Part shown: one piece after another, positions 17,893 through 26,673 of the stretch
How positions within the stretch are numbered: position 1 is the stretch's first letter
How the letters are laid out: every line of letters starts with the position of its first letter
Assembly: GCA_029251085.1 (NCBI GenBank)
Contig: JAQXDZ010000102.1
Span: 1 to 64,000 of the forward strand
Origin: Mariniblastus sp.
GTDB lineage: Bacteria > Planctomycetota > Planctomycetia > Pirellulales > Pirellulaceae
Reading direction: 5' to 3'
Length of the DNA: 64,000 nucleotides
The notes under the pieces: model-generated
The model's input: only the letters and a program-made list of their open reading frames with translations
Databases searched by the model: none
Told to the model about the DNA's origin: nothing
Position numbers and translations under genes: made by a program

Positions 17893-17929
17893 CCCAACCA
17901 GTCCACGACTGGCTGTTTGAATACGTAAT

Positions 17930-17959
17930 GACCACGCTCTTCTCGCGTGGTCGTTTTTT
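17930..17959 (+). terminator. rho-independent terminator after rpmG
   Basis: Eight-base arms GACCACGC (17930-17937) and GCGTGGTC (17945-17952) with a seven-base loop are followed by G and six T. Confidence 0.85.
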
Positions 17960-18111
17960 GCGCGCTGATTGTTATCTGCGGTTCCGCTGCAGCCTAAGAA
18001 CGCTGCCTTACCGAAGCGATTGCTTCGCTTTGATTTTCCACCGCTTGCTTGCCGCTAGAATTGGTTTTCTTTACGATATGCTCGACTGAACAAGTGAGAA
18101 AAGGAGAGCAC

Positions 18112-19872
18112 ATGGCAATGCAATGGTCGATTCGCCCACACGACGCGGAAGTAATCCAAGCGATTGAACGATCCACCAACGTGTCTCCGGTCGTCGCTCA
18201 AATCTTGGCGCTTCGGGGGCTGACAAATAACGATCAAATCAATTCATTTTTAGATTTAAAAATGACGGGTTTACGACCGCCGCAAGAGCTTCCGGGGGTC
18301 AACCAAGCGGTCGACGTAATCGATAACGCGATCAAAAATCAAAAGAAGATTTTCATCTACGGCGATTACGATGCTGATGGAATGACTTCGACAGCGATCT
18401 TATTTCGTTGCCTTCAATTGCTCGACGCCGATGTGTCTTACTTTGTGCCCAATCGACTCAATGATGGTTACGGGCTGAGTATCGACAACCTCAAAAAATT
18501 AAAAGGTCGCGGAGCGAAATTAATCATTTCGGTCGATTGTGGAATCGCCAGTGTCGACGAAGTCCAATTTGCCCGTGACGAAGGAATGGAAGTTGTCGTC
18601 ACCGACCACCATCACCTGGGGCCTTCACTCCCACCCGCCAACGCGATTGTGCATCCTGGCATTCCCGGAACTAATTACCCATTTACCGGACTCTGTGGTG
18701 CTGGTGTGGCATTCAAGCTCGCTTGGGCGCTTTGTCAACATCACTGCGGCTCAGCCAAACTACCCGAAAAATATCGCAATTTTTTGTTTGGTGCGATCTC
18801 ACTGGCCGCCATTGGTACAGTCTGCGACGTGGTTCCTCTGCTCGATGAAAATCGAATCATCGTGCACCATGGACTTAACTGCATGAGACAGTACTCCAGT
18901 CAAGGCTTGAAACACTTAATGCGTCTAGCAAAATGTGAAGACAAACCCAAGCTTAATTCGGAAGACATAGGATTTTCAATCGGTCCAAGGCTGAATGCTG
19001 CGGGCCGGCTTGGACAGGCCCAATTAGGCGTTGAACTGCTAACTTGCGATTTAGAAGAACGCGCCGAACAGCTTGCCACCTACATCGAAGAGCTCAACAA
19101 AAATCGCAAGAAATTAGAAAAGCGTATCACGGATGGTGCCAAAAAGCTGATCAAGGAAAACCATGACCCCGAACAAGAACCAGCTTTGGTTTTAACCGAA
19201 CCGGACTGGCACCTCGGGGTCATCGGAATCGCAGCAGGAAGAATCGCATCCACCTACCACCGGCCGACGATCGTGATCTCCACCGATCCGCTTAACAATC
19301 GCCCGGGAGTTGGTTCCTGTCGAACTTCGTGTGGAGTTGACCTCTACAAAGCACTTCAGGGGTGCCAACAACATTTGATTAAGTTCGGCGGTCACAAAGC
19401 AGCCGCCGGAATCAGTATCGATCCGCAGAATATTGATGCATTCCGTGAGGATTTTTGCGAACAGGTCATCAGCCAAATTGGTATAAATGAACTCATCCCT
19501 GATTTAGAAATCGATGCCGAGGCGTTTATTGGACATCTCACGATCGGCATGATGAACGAACTTGAAAAACTCGCTCCCTTCGGACAAGACAATCCGCTGC
19601 CTGTGCTATGTGCTACCCAAGTGCAACTAGTTGACCCCGCAAAAACAATGGGAGCCGATGGAAGTCACCTTTCCGTTCAATTGAAACAACACGATTCGAC
19701 GATTCGCGGAGTTGCTTTTGGCAAAGGCGAATGGGCGGCGGAGCTGAGCGATATCGACGCATTTTTTGATTTTGCCTTTCGCCCTGTGATTAACGAATTC
19801 CGAGGTCGCCGCAATGTCGAAGTCCAACTGATTGACTTCCGTCCAAGCCAGTCGCCGGTTGCAACCGCATGA
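18112..19872 (+). CDS. recJ: single-stranded-DNA-specific exonuclease RecJ
   Basis: RecJ degrades single-stranded DNA 5' to 3' in recombination and mismatch repair. The 586-residue protein has DHH-family motif I GDYDADGMTSTAI near residue 81, motif III VTDHHHLG near 163, RLNAAGRLG near 304, and the DHHA1 substrate motif FGGHKAAAG near 425, followed by an OB-like C-terminal domain. The frame extends to 18049, but ATG at 18112 has AAGGAG (18101-18106) at ideal distance. Its last codons overlap the ung start by four bases (ATGA), so the two repair genes are translationally coupled. Confidence 0.95.
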   Translation: MAMQWSIRPHDAEVIQAIERSTNVSPVVAQILALRGLTNNDQINSFLDLKMTGLRPPQELPGVNQAVDVIDNAIKNQKKIFIYGDYDADGMTSTAILFRCLQLLDADVSYFVPNRLNDGYGLSIDNLKKLKGRGAKLIISVDCGIASVDEVQFARDEGMEVVVTDHHHLGPSLPPANAIVHPGIPGTNYPFTGLCGAGVAFKLAWALCQHHCGSAKLPEKYRNFLFGAISLAAIGTVCDVVPLLDENRIIVHHGLNCMRQYSSQGLKHLMRLAKCEDKPKLNSEDIGFSIGPRLNAAGRLGQAQLGVELLTCDLEERAEQLATYIEELNKNRKKLEKRITDGAKKLIKENHDPEQEPALVLTEPDWHLGVIGIAAGRIASTYHRPTIVISTDPLNNRPGVGSCRTSCGVDLYKALQGCQQHLIKFGGHKAAAGISIDPQNIDAFREDFCEQVISQIGINELIPDLEIDAEAFIGHLTIGMMNELEKLAPFGQDNPLPVLCATQVQLVDPAKTMGADGSHLSVQLKQHDSTIRGVAFGKGEWAAELSDIDAFFDFAFRPVINEFRGRRNVEVQLIDFRPSQSPVATA

Positions 19873-20558
19873 ACCGCTCACTTTTTCCTCCCGGTTGGCC
19901 CACAGAAAGCGACTGGACTGAAGTGCTTGATTCGGCACTTGCGAGTCCAGACTTTTTGGAGTTGTTTCAATTCATCGAAACTGAGCGATTGTCGCAAACG
20001 ATTTATCCATCGGAACAAAATGTTTTTAATGCGTTTCGCCTAACTCCCTACGCCCAAACAAAAGTCGTTATTCTCGGACAAGATCCTTATCATGGCCCCA
20101 ATCAGGCACATGGGCTTAGCTTTTCTGTCGAAGAGGGAAATAAGCTCCCCCCTTCTCTCAAGAATATCTTCAAAGAACTATCAGCAGATTTGGACATTCC
20201 GACGCCAATTACTGGAAATCTATCCCCTTGGGCTCAACAAGGTGTTTTTTTATTAAACACGGTGCTGACCGTTCAAAAGAGCCAAGCAAACTCGCACCGC
20301 AAAAGAGGTTGGGAACGTTTCACCGATCAGGTAATTCAGAAATTGGACGAACATCCGAGTCCGATTGTTTTTGTTCTCTGGGGGAAACCCGCCGAAAAAA
20401 AAGCGAAGCTTATCAAACAATCTCAGCACATTGTGCTCACAGCGCCTCACCCTTCCCCACTCTCCGCTTATCGGGGATTTTTTGGCAGTCAGCCGTTTTC
20501 GAAGATCAATCGCGAGTTGACTGAACGCAGCATTGAGGCCATCGACTGGCGACTCTAA
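19869..20558 (+). CDS. ung: uracil-DNA glycosylase
   Basis: Family 1 uracil-DNA glycosylase removes uracil from DNA to start base excision repair. The 229-residue protein has the catalytic motif GQDPYHGPNQAHG near residue 65 with the water-activating Asp, the Phe/Asn pocket segment (LLNTVLTVQ) and the HPSPLSAYRGFFG minor-groove loop near residue 194. The length is normal. It overlaps recJ by four bases, so it is the second gene of a two-gene DNA repair operon. Confidence 0.96.
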   Translation: MNRSLFPPGWPTESDWTEVLDSALASPDFLELFQFIETERLSQTIYPSEQNVFNAFRLTPYAQTKVVILGQDPYHGPNQAHGLSFSVEEGNKLPPSLKNIFKELSADLDIPTPITGNLSPWAQQGVFLLNTVLTVQKSQANSHRKRGWERFTDQVIQKLDEHPSPIVFVLWGKPAEKKAKLIKQSQHIVLTAPHPSPLSAYRGFFGSQPFSKINRELTERSIEAIDWRL

Positions 20559-20688
20559 CTCGGAGTCACACTTAATCGACATCGACTCATCACTTCTCTG
20601 CGGGCAAATACCCGAGCAACTGGCACGGTTCTCTGGCAGATTGCTATCAAACAAACCGTAAGCCTGCGACGCGAATCAGTCTCTTTTA

Positions 20689-20928
20689 CTAATGGCGTGG
20701 AATGACAGCTCCATTTTCATCGCGCTCAATCGGATGCTCATCAAGCCAAGCCTGCGTACATTCGAGGTCGCACATAAAATTATCCTCCCAACTTCCAGAG
20801 ATGCGGGCGATTAGAGCTTCGTAACGGACCGACTCACCGCATTGCACACAATTGATCGAAATAGGCCAGCAGAACAGGCCAGCGACAAGCGTGACGATAA
20901 AAAGAATCATTAGCTTTTTGTTTTTCAA
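20689..20928 (-). CDS. small membrane-anchored protein with zinc-ribbon-like cysteines
   Basis: A 79-residue protein with an N-terminal hydrophobic segment (residues 6-26) followed by CVQCGES near residue 27 and CDLECTQAWL near residue 53, four cysteines arranged as in a small zinc ribbon. The tail is acidic and basic (DEHPIERDENG). The fold suggests an anchored metal-binding protein of unknown function. It is convergent with ung. Confidence 0.6.
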   Translation of the reverse strand: MKNKKLMILFIVTLVAGLFCWPISINCVQCGESVRYEALIARISGSWEDNFMCDLECTQAWLDEHPIERDENGAVIPRH

Positions 20929-21530
20929 TTCATCCCCTCCAAATTATTCTTGGCAAACCCGCCTTTGGACGGAAATTACTGAACGGTATGTTAACCCTAT
21001 CGAAGATCGAAAACTGTAAAATTTTAATAATCGATGGAAATCGTTCAATTTGCTTCAACTTTCAACCCGGGCTCCGGTAAAAACCCGCCTTCCCTCATGG
21101 CCCAAAACAAAAGGCCTCACTAACCATCCAAATTTAAATTGGTTAGCGTCTGCTGTCGCACCCGTGCTCCGAGAGTTTTTAACGTTGGTTCATTTCTAAT
21201 AAATCGCTACGATCCAAAGCGACCATTAGTATGCAGATCGAATTTAGACTTCGACTAAAAAGCCGAGGCTGATCCGCATCAAATAAAGACTGGGCAAGGT
21301 CGAATTACAAATCGTTCAATCAAAGAAAACGCTTTTACAATTCGCCAAATGTCAACTTTATTTCATCATTTTTGTTTAAGATTTCAACTCTGTTTTTTTC
21401 AATTCCATCTCGAAAAAACCGAATCAAAAGAAGATTTTATTTGGCTGCGACTTTACAATAGTGGGTGCCGGCACTCGGAGTTAATTCACTTCGTCTCGCC
21501 TGTTTACTTGCGACCCTTTGAAAGTTTACT
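20929..21530. other. intergenic region, no gene recognised
   Basis: About 600 bases. It must hold the promoter of the gene at 20689-20928 and the leader of the gene at 21531. A short hairpin with arms CTAACCA and TGGTTAG lies at 21120-21146 (13-base loop). A frame at 21349-21564 has no family features and overlaps the next gene. No tRNA-like fold was seen. Confidence 0.4.
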
Positions 21531-22082
21531 GTGCTATCCGTTCGTCCAAAAATTACCGACTTAAATTTCCACTTGTTTGCCAGGAACATTCACCCCGAAC
21601 TGTTCCAAGTTTGTGCCTCGCGACTCATTGAGCGGGAAAATTACTCACTCAATCTCAAAATCACCACGGATGGCCATGCAATTAGCTTTCATCACGACTC
21701 CATCATTCTGACAGAAGTGAGTGCCGGGGCACATCATTTGTTACCCAGCAGTAACATCCTCATCTCACATCCCATTGAAGGTACCACGATCGACCAAGCC
21801 GTTTACGACGAACAAGTTGGTTTTTCCTCTAAGGTTCAACTTGAGTGCGTACCCGCTAAGATGTTTGTCTCGATCCAACAACAGCTCGATCAGAGAGTTG
21901 AGTGCGAAGGCTTGGTACAGAGATTCGAATCGAATGGTAGAATCGCATTTGGCGCGATTAGCTATATCAATGTTCAGGCATTCCGGAAGCACGTAAAGGT
22001 TCGAACCTTTCACACATTTCCAGAAACCTGCTCGATCATCAAATCAGATACGCAGTTTAAATTAACGCAAAGCGATGATTAA
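21531..22082 (+). CDS. DUF2617-like protein
   Basis: A soluble 183-residue protein. The opening VRPKITDLNFHLFARNIHPELF and the following RxxERENYxLxLxIT pattern resemble the DUF2617 family known from actinobacteria and planctomycetes; this assignment is from memory of the family and not from a search. There is no signal peptide or membrane helix. The start codon is GTG. It converges with the ferrochelatase gene, 15 bases away. Function unknown. Confidence 0.7.
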   Translation: MLSVRPKITDLNFHLFARNIHPELFQVCASRLIERENYSLNLKITTDGHAISFHHDSIILTEVSAGAHHLLPSSNILISHPIEGTTIDQAVYDEQVGFSSKVQLECVPAKMFVSIQQQLDQRVECEGLVQRFESNGRIAFGAISYINVQAFRKHVKVRTFHTFPETCSIIKSDTQFKLTQSDD

Positions 22083-22097
22083 AGTTCGATCTACGAG

Positions 22098-23141
22098 TTA
22101 GCTGCGACTCGGTCGCGTGGGACGTTTTGGCGGATCGTAGGTACAGCAATCCTTGGGACAGACATCCCAGTTTGCCGGCATATTGCCAATCGCACGCTTC
22201 TCTGAGCCAGTCATTCTCTCCAAGATCAGTTCCCGAATCATTTTGATGAAACTTGGGTGAACACCAACGGACTTCGCGCGAGCCATCTCAATCCCCAACT
22301 CATCGCACACCTCTTTGGCTTCGGTATCAAGATCAAAGAGGACTTCCATGTGGTCAGAGACAAAACCCACCGGCATGATCACCACTTCGCTAACGTCGTC
22401 AGTCTCCTTGATTGTTCGCAAATGGTCGCAAACGTCGGGGTCTAACCAGGGCTGCATTGGCGGTCCCGAACGACTTTGGTAGACAAGGTCCCACGGGTGA
22501 TCTCCGATCGCCTCCATGATCAAACGGCAAGCCTCGGTTAATTGTGTCGAATACTTACATCCCTCTGCCATCGACATCGGTATACTATGCGCCGTAAAAA
22601 CAAATCGAATTGAGTCTCGGCGCGATTCGGTTATCTGATTTATCGCCTCGCGGACCCGCTCCACCGATGCTTCGATGTAGAGCGGATGATTGAATGACAT
22701 CCGAAGTTTGTTTACCGAAGGAGCGCCTTCGCCAATCGCAGCCTGTGCTTCGGCAATATTCTCCCGGTACTGGCGGCAACCGGAATAACAACTAAAAATA
22801 GAAGTAAAGAATGCGAGCGAATTTTGCACTCCGTCAGCTTTCATTTTTTCGAGTGCCTCCGGAATCATGGGATGCCAATTTCGATTCCCCCAGTAGACGG
22901 GCAGGTCGATGCCGTGATCTTTCAATTCCTGCTCGATTGCGGCAATCAACTCTCGATTTTGGGCATTGATCGGACTGACTCCGTCAAAGTGACGATAATG
23001 TTCAGCCACCTCTAGCATCCTCTCCCTCGGAACATTCTTCCCACGCAAAACATTCTCGAGGAATGGCATTACCTCGTCCTGCCCCTCAGGTCCGCCAAAA
23101 GAAACAAGAAACAATGCGTCGTAGGTAGGTTCTGCTGTCAT
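22098..23141 (-). CDS. hemH: ferrochelatase
   Basis: Ferrochelatase inserts ferrous iron into protoporphyrin IX (or coproporphyrin III in some lineages) as the last iron-insertion step of haem synthesis. The 347-residue protein carries LFLVSFGGPEGQDEVMPFL near the start, the catalytic-histidine motif FTAHSIP near residue 178, and QSRSGPPMQPWLDPD near residue 218. The C-terminal tail has three close cysteines (CPKDCC), which could bind metal or an iron-sulfur cluster as in some bacterial ferrochelatases. It follows the thioesterase gene by 37 bases and is probably co-transcribed with it. Confidence 0.93.
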   Translation of the reverse strand: MTAEPTYDALFLVSFGGPEGQDEVMPFLENVLRGKNVPRERMLEVAEHYRHFDGVSPINAQNRELIAAIEQELKDHGIDLPVYWGNRNWHPMIPEALEKMKADGVQNSLAFFTSIFSCYSGCRQYRENIAEAQAAIGEGAPSVNKLRMSFNHPLYIEASVERVREAINQITESRRDSIRFVFTAHSIPMSMAEGCKYSTQLTEACRLIMEAIGDHPWDLVYQSRSGPPMQPWLDPDVCDHLRTIKETDDVSEVVIMPVGFVSDHMEVLFDLDTEAKEVCDELGIEMARAKSVGVHPSFIKMIRELILERMTGSEKRAIGNMPANWDVCPKDCCTYDPPKRPTRPSRS

Positions 23142-23178
23142 TTGAATATCAATAAATGGTTGGAGAAATTAAAATGGA

Positions 23179-23640
23179 TTAAACCGGTGCTTCGGCAATA
23201 AGATCGGGTGAGCCAGTCAGGGCTGCGGTCACAAAGTCAGGAATTAAAATCGCAAACGGCGGTGCTTCATCTGGAAAGCGACAAAACGCCGCTCGAAATA
23301 CTCCTTCGACGATTACTTCACCAGCCTGATTACAAATATCAAAACAGTACGTCACCTGCTTACCATCCAACTCGGTCAACTTTAATTTAACGAGGACTTG
23401 CTCTCCGAAGCTGACTGGGTCAAAAATACTGATGCCAACATGAAGTCGGGGGAACCCCATCGTGCCCCGCTCATCGTACAATACAACCCGAAGTCCACGA
23501 CTTCTGAGGAATGCGTACTCCGTTTCCTCCATCATCCGCACGTAGGAAGAGAAATGCGCAAATCCCGTCGAATCAGTGTCAACCAATCGAACTTCGCGAA
23601 TCAACTCAAACTCGGCGATTAATGGGGATGGATCAGACAC
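23179..23640 (-). CDS. acyl-CoA thioesterase, 4HBT/YbgC hot-dog family
   Basis: A 153-residue hot-dog fold protein. The pattern VRLVDTDSTGFAHFSSYVRMMEETEYAFL near residues 17-45 matches the 4-hydroxybenzoyl-CoA thioesterase/YbgC family, with the catalytic aspartate in DTD. It hydrolyses an acyl-CoA thioester; the substrate is unknown. The start codon is GTG. It is upstream of hemH on the same strand. Confidence 0.87.
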   Translation of the reverse strand: MSDPSPLIAEFELIREVRLVDTDSTGFAHFSSYVRMMEETEYAFLRSRGLRVVLYDERGTMGFPRLHVGISIFDPVSFGEQVLVKLKLTELDGKQVTYCFDICNQAGEVIVEGVFRAAFCRFPDEAPPFAILIPDFVTAALTGSPDLIAEAPV

Positions 23641-23708
23641 AACATCTCTGAGTGGAACTCGAAATTAAAAACAACACCAGCATATCATTTTGAATAAACG
23701 TAGGCACT

Positions 23709-24500
23709 ATGGAACCGTCAGAAGAGCATTGGCACAACCGCGCTGCATGGGATCGATTGGCAAAAAAGCAAGATCGACTCGCAAAACCAGCCCGCGATAT
23801 CGATTTCCAGAATCCACTGCAGTCAGTCGACGGGCCGGGATGGCTGGGCGGTGACATTCGAGGACAACGCGTGCTATGCCTGGCTGCCGGCGGAGGCCGG
23901 CAGGGGCCAATTTATGCTGCCGCCGGGGCAATCGTGACCGTCGTGGACATCAGCCCTGCCATGCTTGAACTCGATCGTCGCGTCGCCGGTCAACGACAGT
24001 TAAACCTCCAGACCATCGAAGCTTCCATGGATAACCTGTCAGCCATCAAGAACGACTCGTTTGAAATTGTCATCCATCCGGTGAGCACCTGCTATGTCCA
24101 AAAAGTTGCCCCCGTTTATCAAGAAATTGCCCGGGTCCTCTGCCCCGATGGCATTTACATCAGCCAACATAAGCAACCGACAAGCCTGCAAGCATCGCTG
24201 AACGCCGAACAAGGTAATTACCGTATCGAACACCCTTACTATGATCCAAGTCCCCTGCCCCCGAGCCCTCACCCTAATCTAATCCGTGAAGACGGAACTT
24301 TAGAATACGTCCATCGCTGGGAAGAACTGTTAGGAGAAATGTGTCGAGCAGGCTTGGTCATCGAAGATATCACTGAGCCGATGCATGCGAAACCTGATTC
24401 AGAATCCAATAGTTTTGCCCATCGCTGTCAATTTCTTGCACCCTACATCCGCGTTAAAGCGAGGCGGACTGGAAAACCAAAAACGAATCTATTTGTTTAA
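23709..24500 (+). CDS. class I SAM-dependent methyltransferase
   Basis: The 263-residue protein has a Rossmann methyltransferase core: motif I VLCLAAGGGRQGP near residue 58, an acidic residue at the end of the second strand in VVDIS, and IVIHPVSTCYV at motif IV. The N-terminus has NRAAWDRLAKKQDRLAKPARD. Several planctomycete proteins of this type act on unknown substrates. It is divergent from the thioesterase gene and is closed by a perfect hairpin shared with the opposite gene. Confidence 0.8.
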   Translation: MEPSEEHWHNRAAWDRLAKKQDRLAKPARDIDFQNPLQSVDGPGWLGGDIRGQRVLCLAAGGGRQGPIYAAAGAIVTVVDISPAMLELDRRVAGQRQLNLQTIEASMDNLSAIKNDSFEIVIHPVSTCYVQKVAPVYQEIARVLCPDGIYISQHKQPTSLQASLNAEQGNYRIEHPYYDPSPLPPSPHPNLIREDGTLEYVHRWEELLGEMCRAGLVIEDITEPMHAKPDSESNSFAHRCQFLAPYIRVKARRTGKPKTNLFV

Positions 24501-24610
24501 CCTTTGCGGCTATTATTTGCTGACACCCGTATTTCCTGGCACCCAAAAAGTGTCTGACAGACGGTCAAGCAACTGGTTTAGGATCGAGGCCAGCAAGTCA
24601 ATGCATGAAA

Positions 24611-24644
24611 AAACGCTCCAGCGAAATGTTTCGCTGGAGCGTTT
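24611..24644. terminator. bidirectional terminator hairpin
   Basis: Perfect 16-base arms (24611-24626 and 24629-24644) with a two-base centre. The arms begin with AAA and end with TTT, so the stem can end transcription from either side. It lies between a plus and a minus gene that converge. Confidence 0.75.
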
Positions 24645-24677
24645 GACTTACCATCAAATTCGATTGTCCGTCATTGA

Positions 24678-25436
24678 CTAAAAATCGCTGCTGCGGTCGC
24701 CACCGCGATTTCCACCTCGGTCACTCCCGCGGTCGCCACCACGGTTTCCGCCGCGATCGCCACCTGCCCCACCACGATCGCCACCCGGTCCACCACGTGT
24801 TGATCGCTCAAACTTAAAGGCGTCGCCCATCATCTCTTTGTATTGAGCGCGTTGATCGGCCGTCAGTTCGCCCAAGAGCTCATCCTGCATTTCTGCTCGC
24901 AGTTTCGCAATTTTTTCGTTCATTTCTTTTTGGAGTTCTTCAGCTTTTTCACTAAGCCTCTCTTTTTGATCTGCTGTAATCCCCAGTTTGTCCGCCAGAC
25001 TCCCTCCCATCAAAGACCTTGCCCCTCCCTGTGCGGAGGCTTGGTTTGCAATCTGCTCCAAACGCTCAATTTGGTGCGGTAGAAGAATATCGTCTAGTTC
25101 TTTTTTCATCTCTGCAGTTCGGCGATCGCGCATCTCTCGCATCTTCTCCATCCGCTCCTCACCCGAAAGACCATCGAGCTCAGCCATAATTGACTCACGG
25201 TCTCCACCGCGTCCCTGCGAAAGGCCTTCAATGAGTTCTATTTGATCGCCGGATAATTCTAAGTCCTTCTGGACCGCTTCGTTTCGCAGCAATCTCGATG
25301 AACTTTCTTCGCCCCCACCCCGTCCGCCGCGACCGCCGCGACCGCCACCAGGTTGAGCCATCACGTCTGTTGCACAAAGTAAAAAAGCAAGCGCCATGAC
25401 AGTACATGGCAAACATAATTTGAATGAAAATTTCAT
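24678..25436 (-). CDS. exported Gly/Arg-rich protein with Spy-like helical part
   Basis: A 252-residue exported protein. A signal peptide (residues 1-23, ending CATDVMAQ) is followed by a GGRGGRGGRGGG segment, then a charged helical region (residues 60-200) resembling Spy/CpxP-type periplasmic chaperones, with LGITADQKERLSEKAEEL and a LTADQRAQYKEM motif. The tail is a low-complexity DRGG/GGNRGGDRG repeat. The frame extends to 25532, but the chosen ATG gives a proper signal peptide. The repeated tail may bind nucleic acid or polysaccharide; this is not shown. Confidence 0.75.
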   Translation of the reverse strand: MKFSFKLCLPCTVMALAFLLCATDVMAQPGGGRGGRGGRGGGEESSSRLLRNEAVQKDLELSGDQIELIEGLSQGRGGDRESIMAELDGLSGEERMEKMREMRDRRTAEMKKELDDILLPHQIERLEQIANQASAQGGARSLMGGSLADKLGITADQKERLSEKAEELQKEMNEKIAKLRAEMQDELLGELTADQRAQYKEMMGDAFKFERSTRGGPGGDRGGAGGDRGGNRGGDRGSDRGGNRGGDRSSDF

Positions 25437-25599
25437 AAATTTCTCCGACAAAGTTTTCAATTTGGCGTGAAAACACCAACCGTTATTCGCAAAAAATTGA
25501 TCCGGCAGGAAAAGGATATAAATACATTCCAACGCTGGAAAGCTGCCTGAACCTCGAGATAGGCTACACGCAAGACTACCCAGTTCGCGACACTATTTT

Positions 25600-26631
25600 T
25601 TAAATGTTTTTTCGATTCTCAGGTTGTTGTTGCGAAAGACAATGAAACGAGCCCAAACCCACCGCAATATTTTTTGACGGCAGTCCCAAAATTTGCCTTT
25701 CCGGAAACAAAGGGCGCAAAATTTGCAAAGCTCCTTCATCTTCATCTACCCCAAATTGGGGGACGACTACCAGTTCGTTAGTAATCAAAAAATTGCAATA
25801 ACTCGCCGGTATCGCTCGCCCACAGAATGTGAAAGGACTCGGCAAGGGCAACGATATCAACCGATAATGCTCCAACCCATGAAATTCTAGTTGTTGTTCT
25901 AAGTCTTTACGATTTTGCTTGAGACCGTTGCGTTGAGGCCCAACGGTTCCGCCATCAGCCGCCACAACAATGGTGGTTGGATTTACAAATCGAGCAATTT
26001 GATCGATATGCCCATCGGTATCATCTCCCTCGATTGCATTTCCAGTAAGCCAGAGACAAACCTTTACTCCGAGATACTGCTTCAAAATTGACTCGACTTC
26101 CTCGACATCCATCCCGGGGTTGCGGTTGGGATTTAGAGCACACGAGCGGGTGCAGAGCAGCACGCCTCGATCATTTACCTCGATCGCGCCACCTTCGATA
26201 CAAAGTGAAGGCGAGGCGTAGGCACCCCCGAGATATCCAGCCACTCGTTTTGCCACCTGCTGATCAAGATCGTAAGGAGGATATTTCCCGCCCCAGGCGT
26301 TGTATTCCCAATCCACCGCAACCAGTTCTCTTTGCGAGTCGATTACGAAAGTGGGCGCATAATCGCGTGCCCACGCGTCATTGGTCGGGATGTCGACGCA
26401 AGTGACATTTTTCCAGCTACCCAACGTCTTTACAGCCACCTCATTTTGCGTGAAATCGACCATCACCATGACCCGCTCGGTCATCGCAATTGCGCGAACC
26501 AAATCAGAAAATTCACGCTGGGCTGCTTCGAGGTTTTCAGGCCAGGTCTCCTGATTGTGGGGCCAACTCAACCAGATTGCGGACTGTCGCTCCCACTCAG
26601 CAGGCATAGTCAATGGAAGAGGATGCGTCAT
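25600..26631 (-). CDS. aguA: agmatine deiminase
   Basis: Agmatine deiminase hydrolyses agmatine to N-carbamoylputrescine and ammonia. The 343-residue protein follows the peptidylarginine-deiminase-like family: WLSWPHNQETW near residue 20, NDAWARDYAPTFV near 84, CIEGGAIEVNDRG near 143, and a catalytic cysteine in GSFHCLSQQQP (Cys331). The acidic substrate-binding GDDTDGHIDQ segment is present near residue 204. It follows the N-carbamoylputrescine amidase gene by 42 bases, making a two-gene putrescine operon. The ATG start agrees with the family start. Confidence 0.93.
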   Translation of the reverse strand: MTHPLPLTMPAEWERQSAIWLSWPHNQETWPENLEAAQREFSDLVRAIAMTERVMVMVDFTQNEVAVKTLGSWKNVTCVDIPTNDAWARDYAPTFVIDSQRELVAVDWEYNAWGGKYPPYDLDQQVAKRVAGYLGGAYASPSLCIEGGAIEVNDRGVLLCTRSCALNPNRNPGMDVEEVESILKQYLGVKVCLWLTGNAIEGDDTDGHIDQIARFVNPTTIVVAADGGTVGPQRNGLKQNRKDLEQQLEFHGLEHYRLISLPLPSPFTFCGRAIPASYCNFLITNELVVVPQFGVDEDEGALQILRPLFPERQILGLPSKNIAVGLGSFHCLSQQQPENRKNI

Positions 26632-26673
26632 TTAAACCACCGCAACGATTGGAAAGTTGAATTCAGAATTAGT

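Noticed and set aside
21349-21564. 71-residue frame before the DUF2617-like gene
   Set aside because: It overlaps the start of the next gene and has no recognisable feature beyond aromatic-rich composition.
21996-22011. 16-base palindrome AAAGGTTCGAACCTTT, tRNA T-loop-like
   Set aside because: It is inside the DUF2617-like coding sequence and the surrounding bases do not fold as a tRNA.
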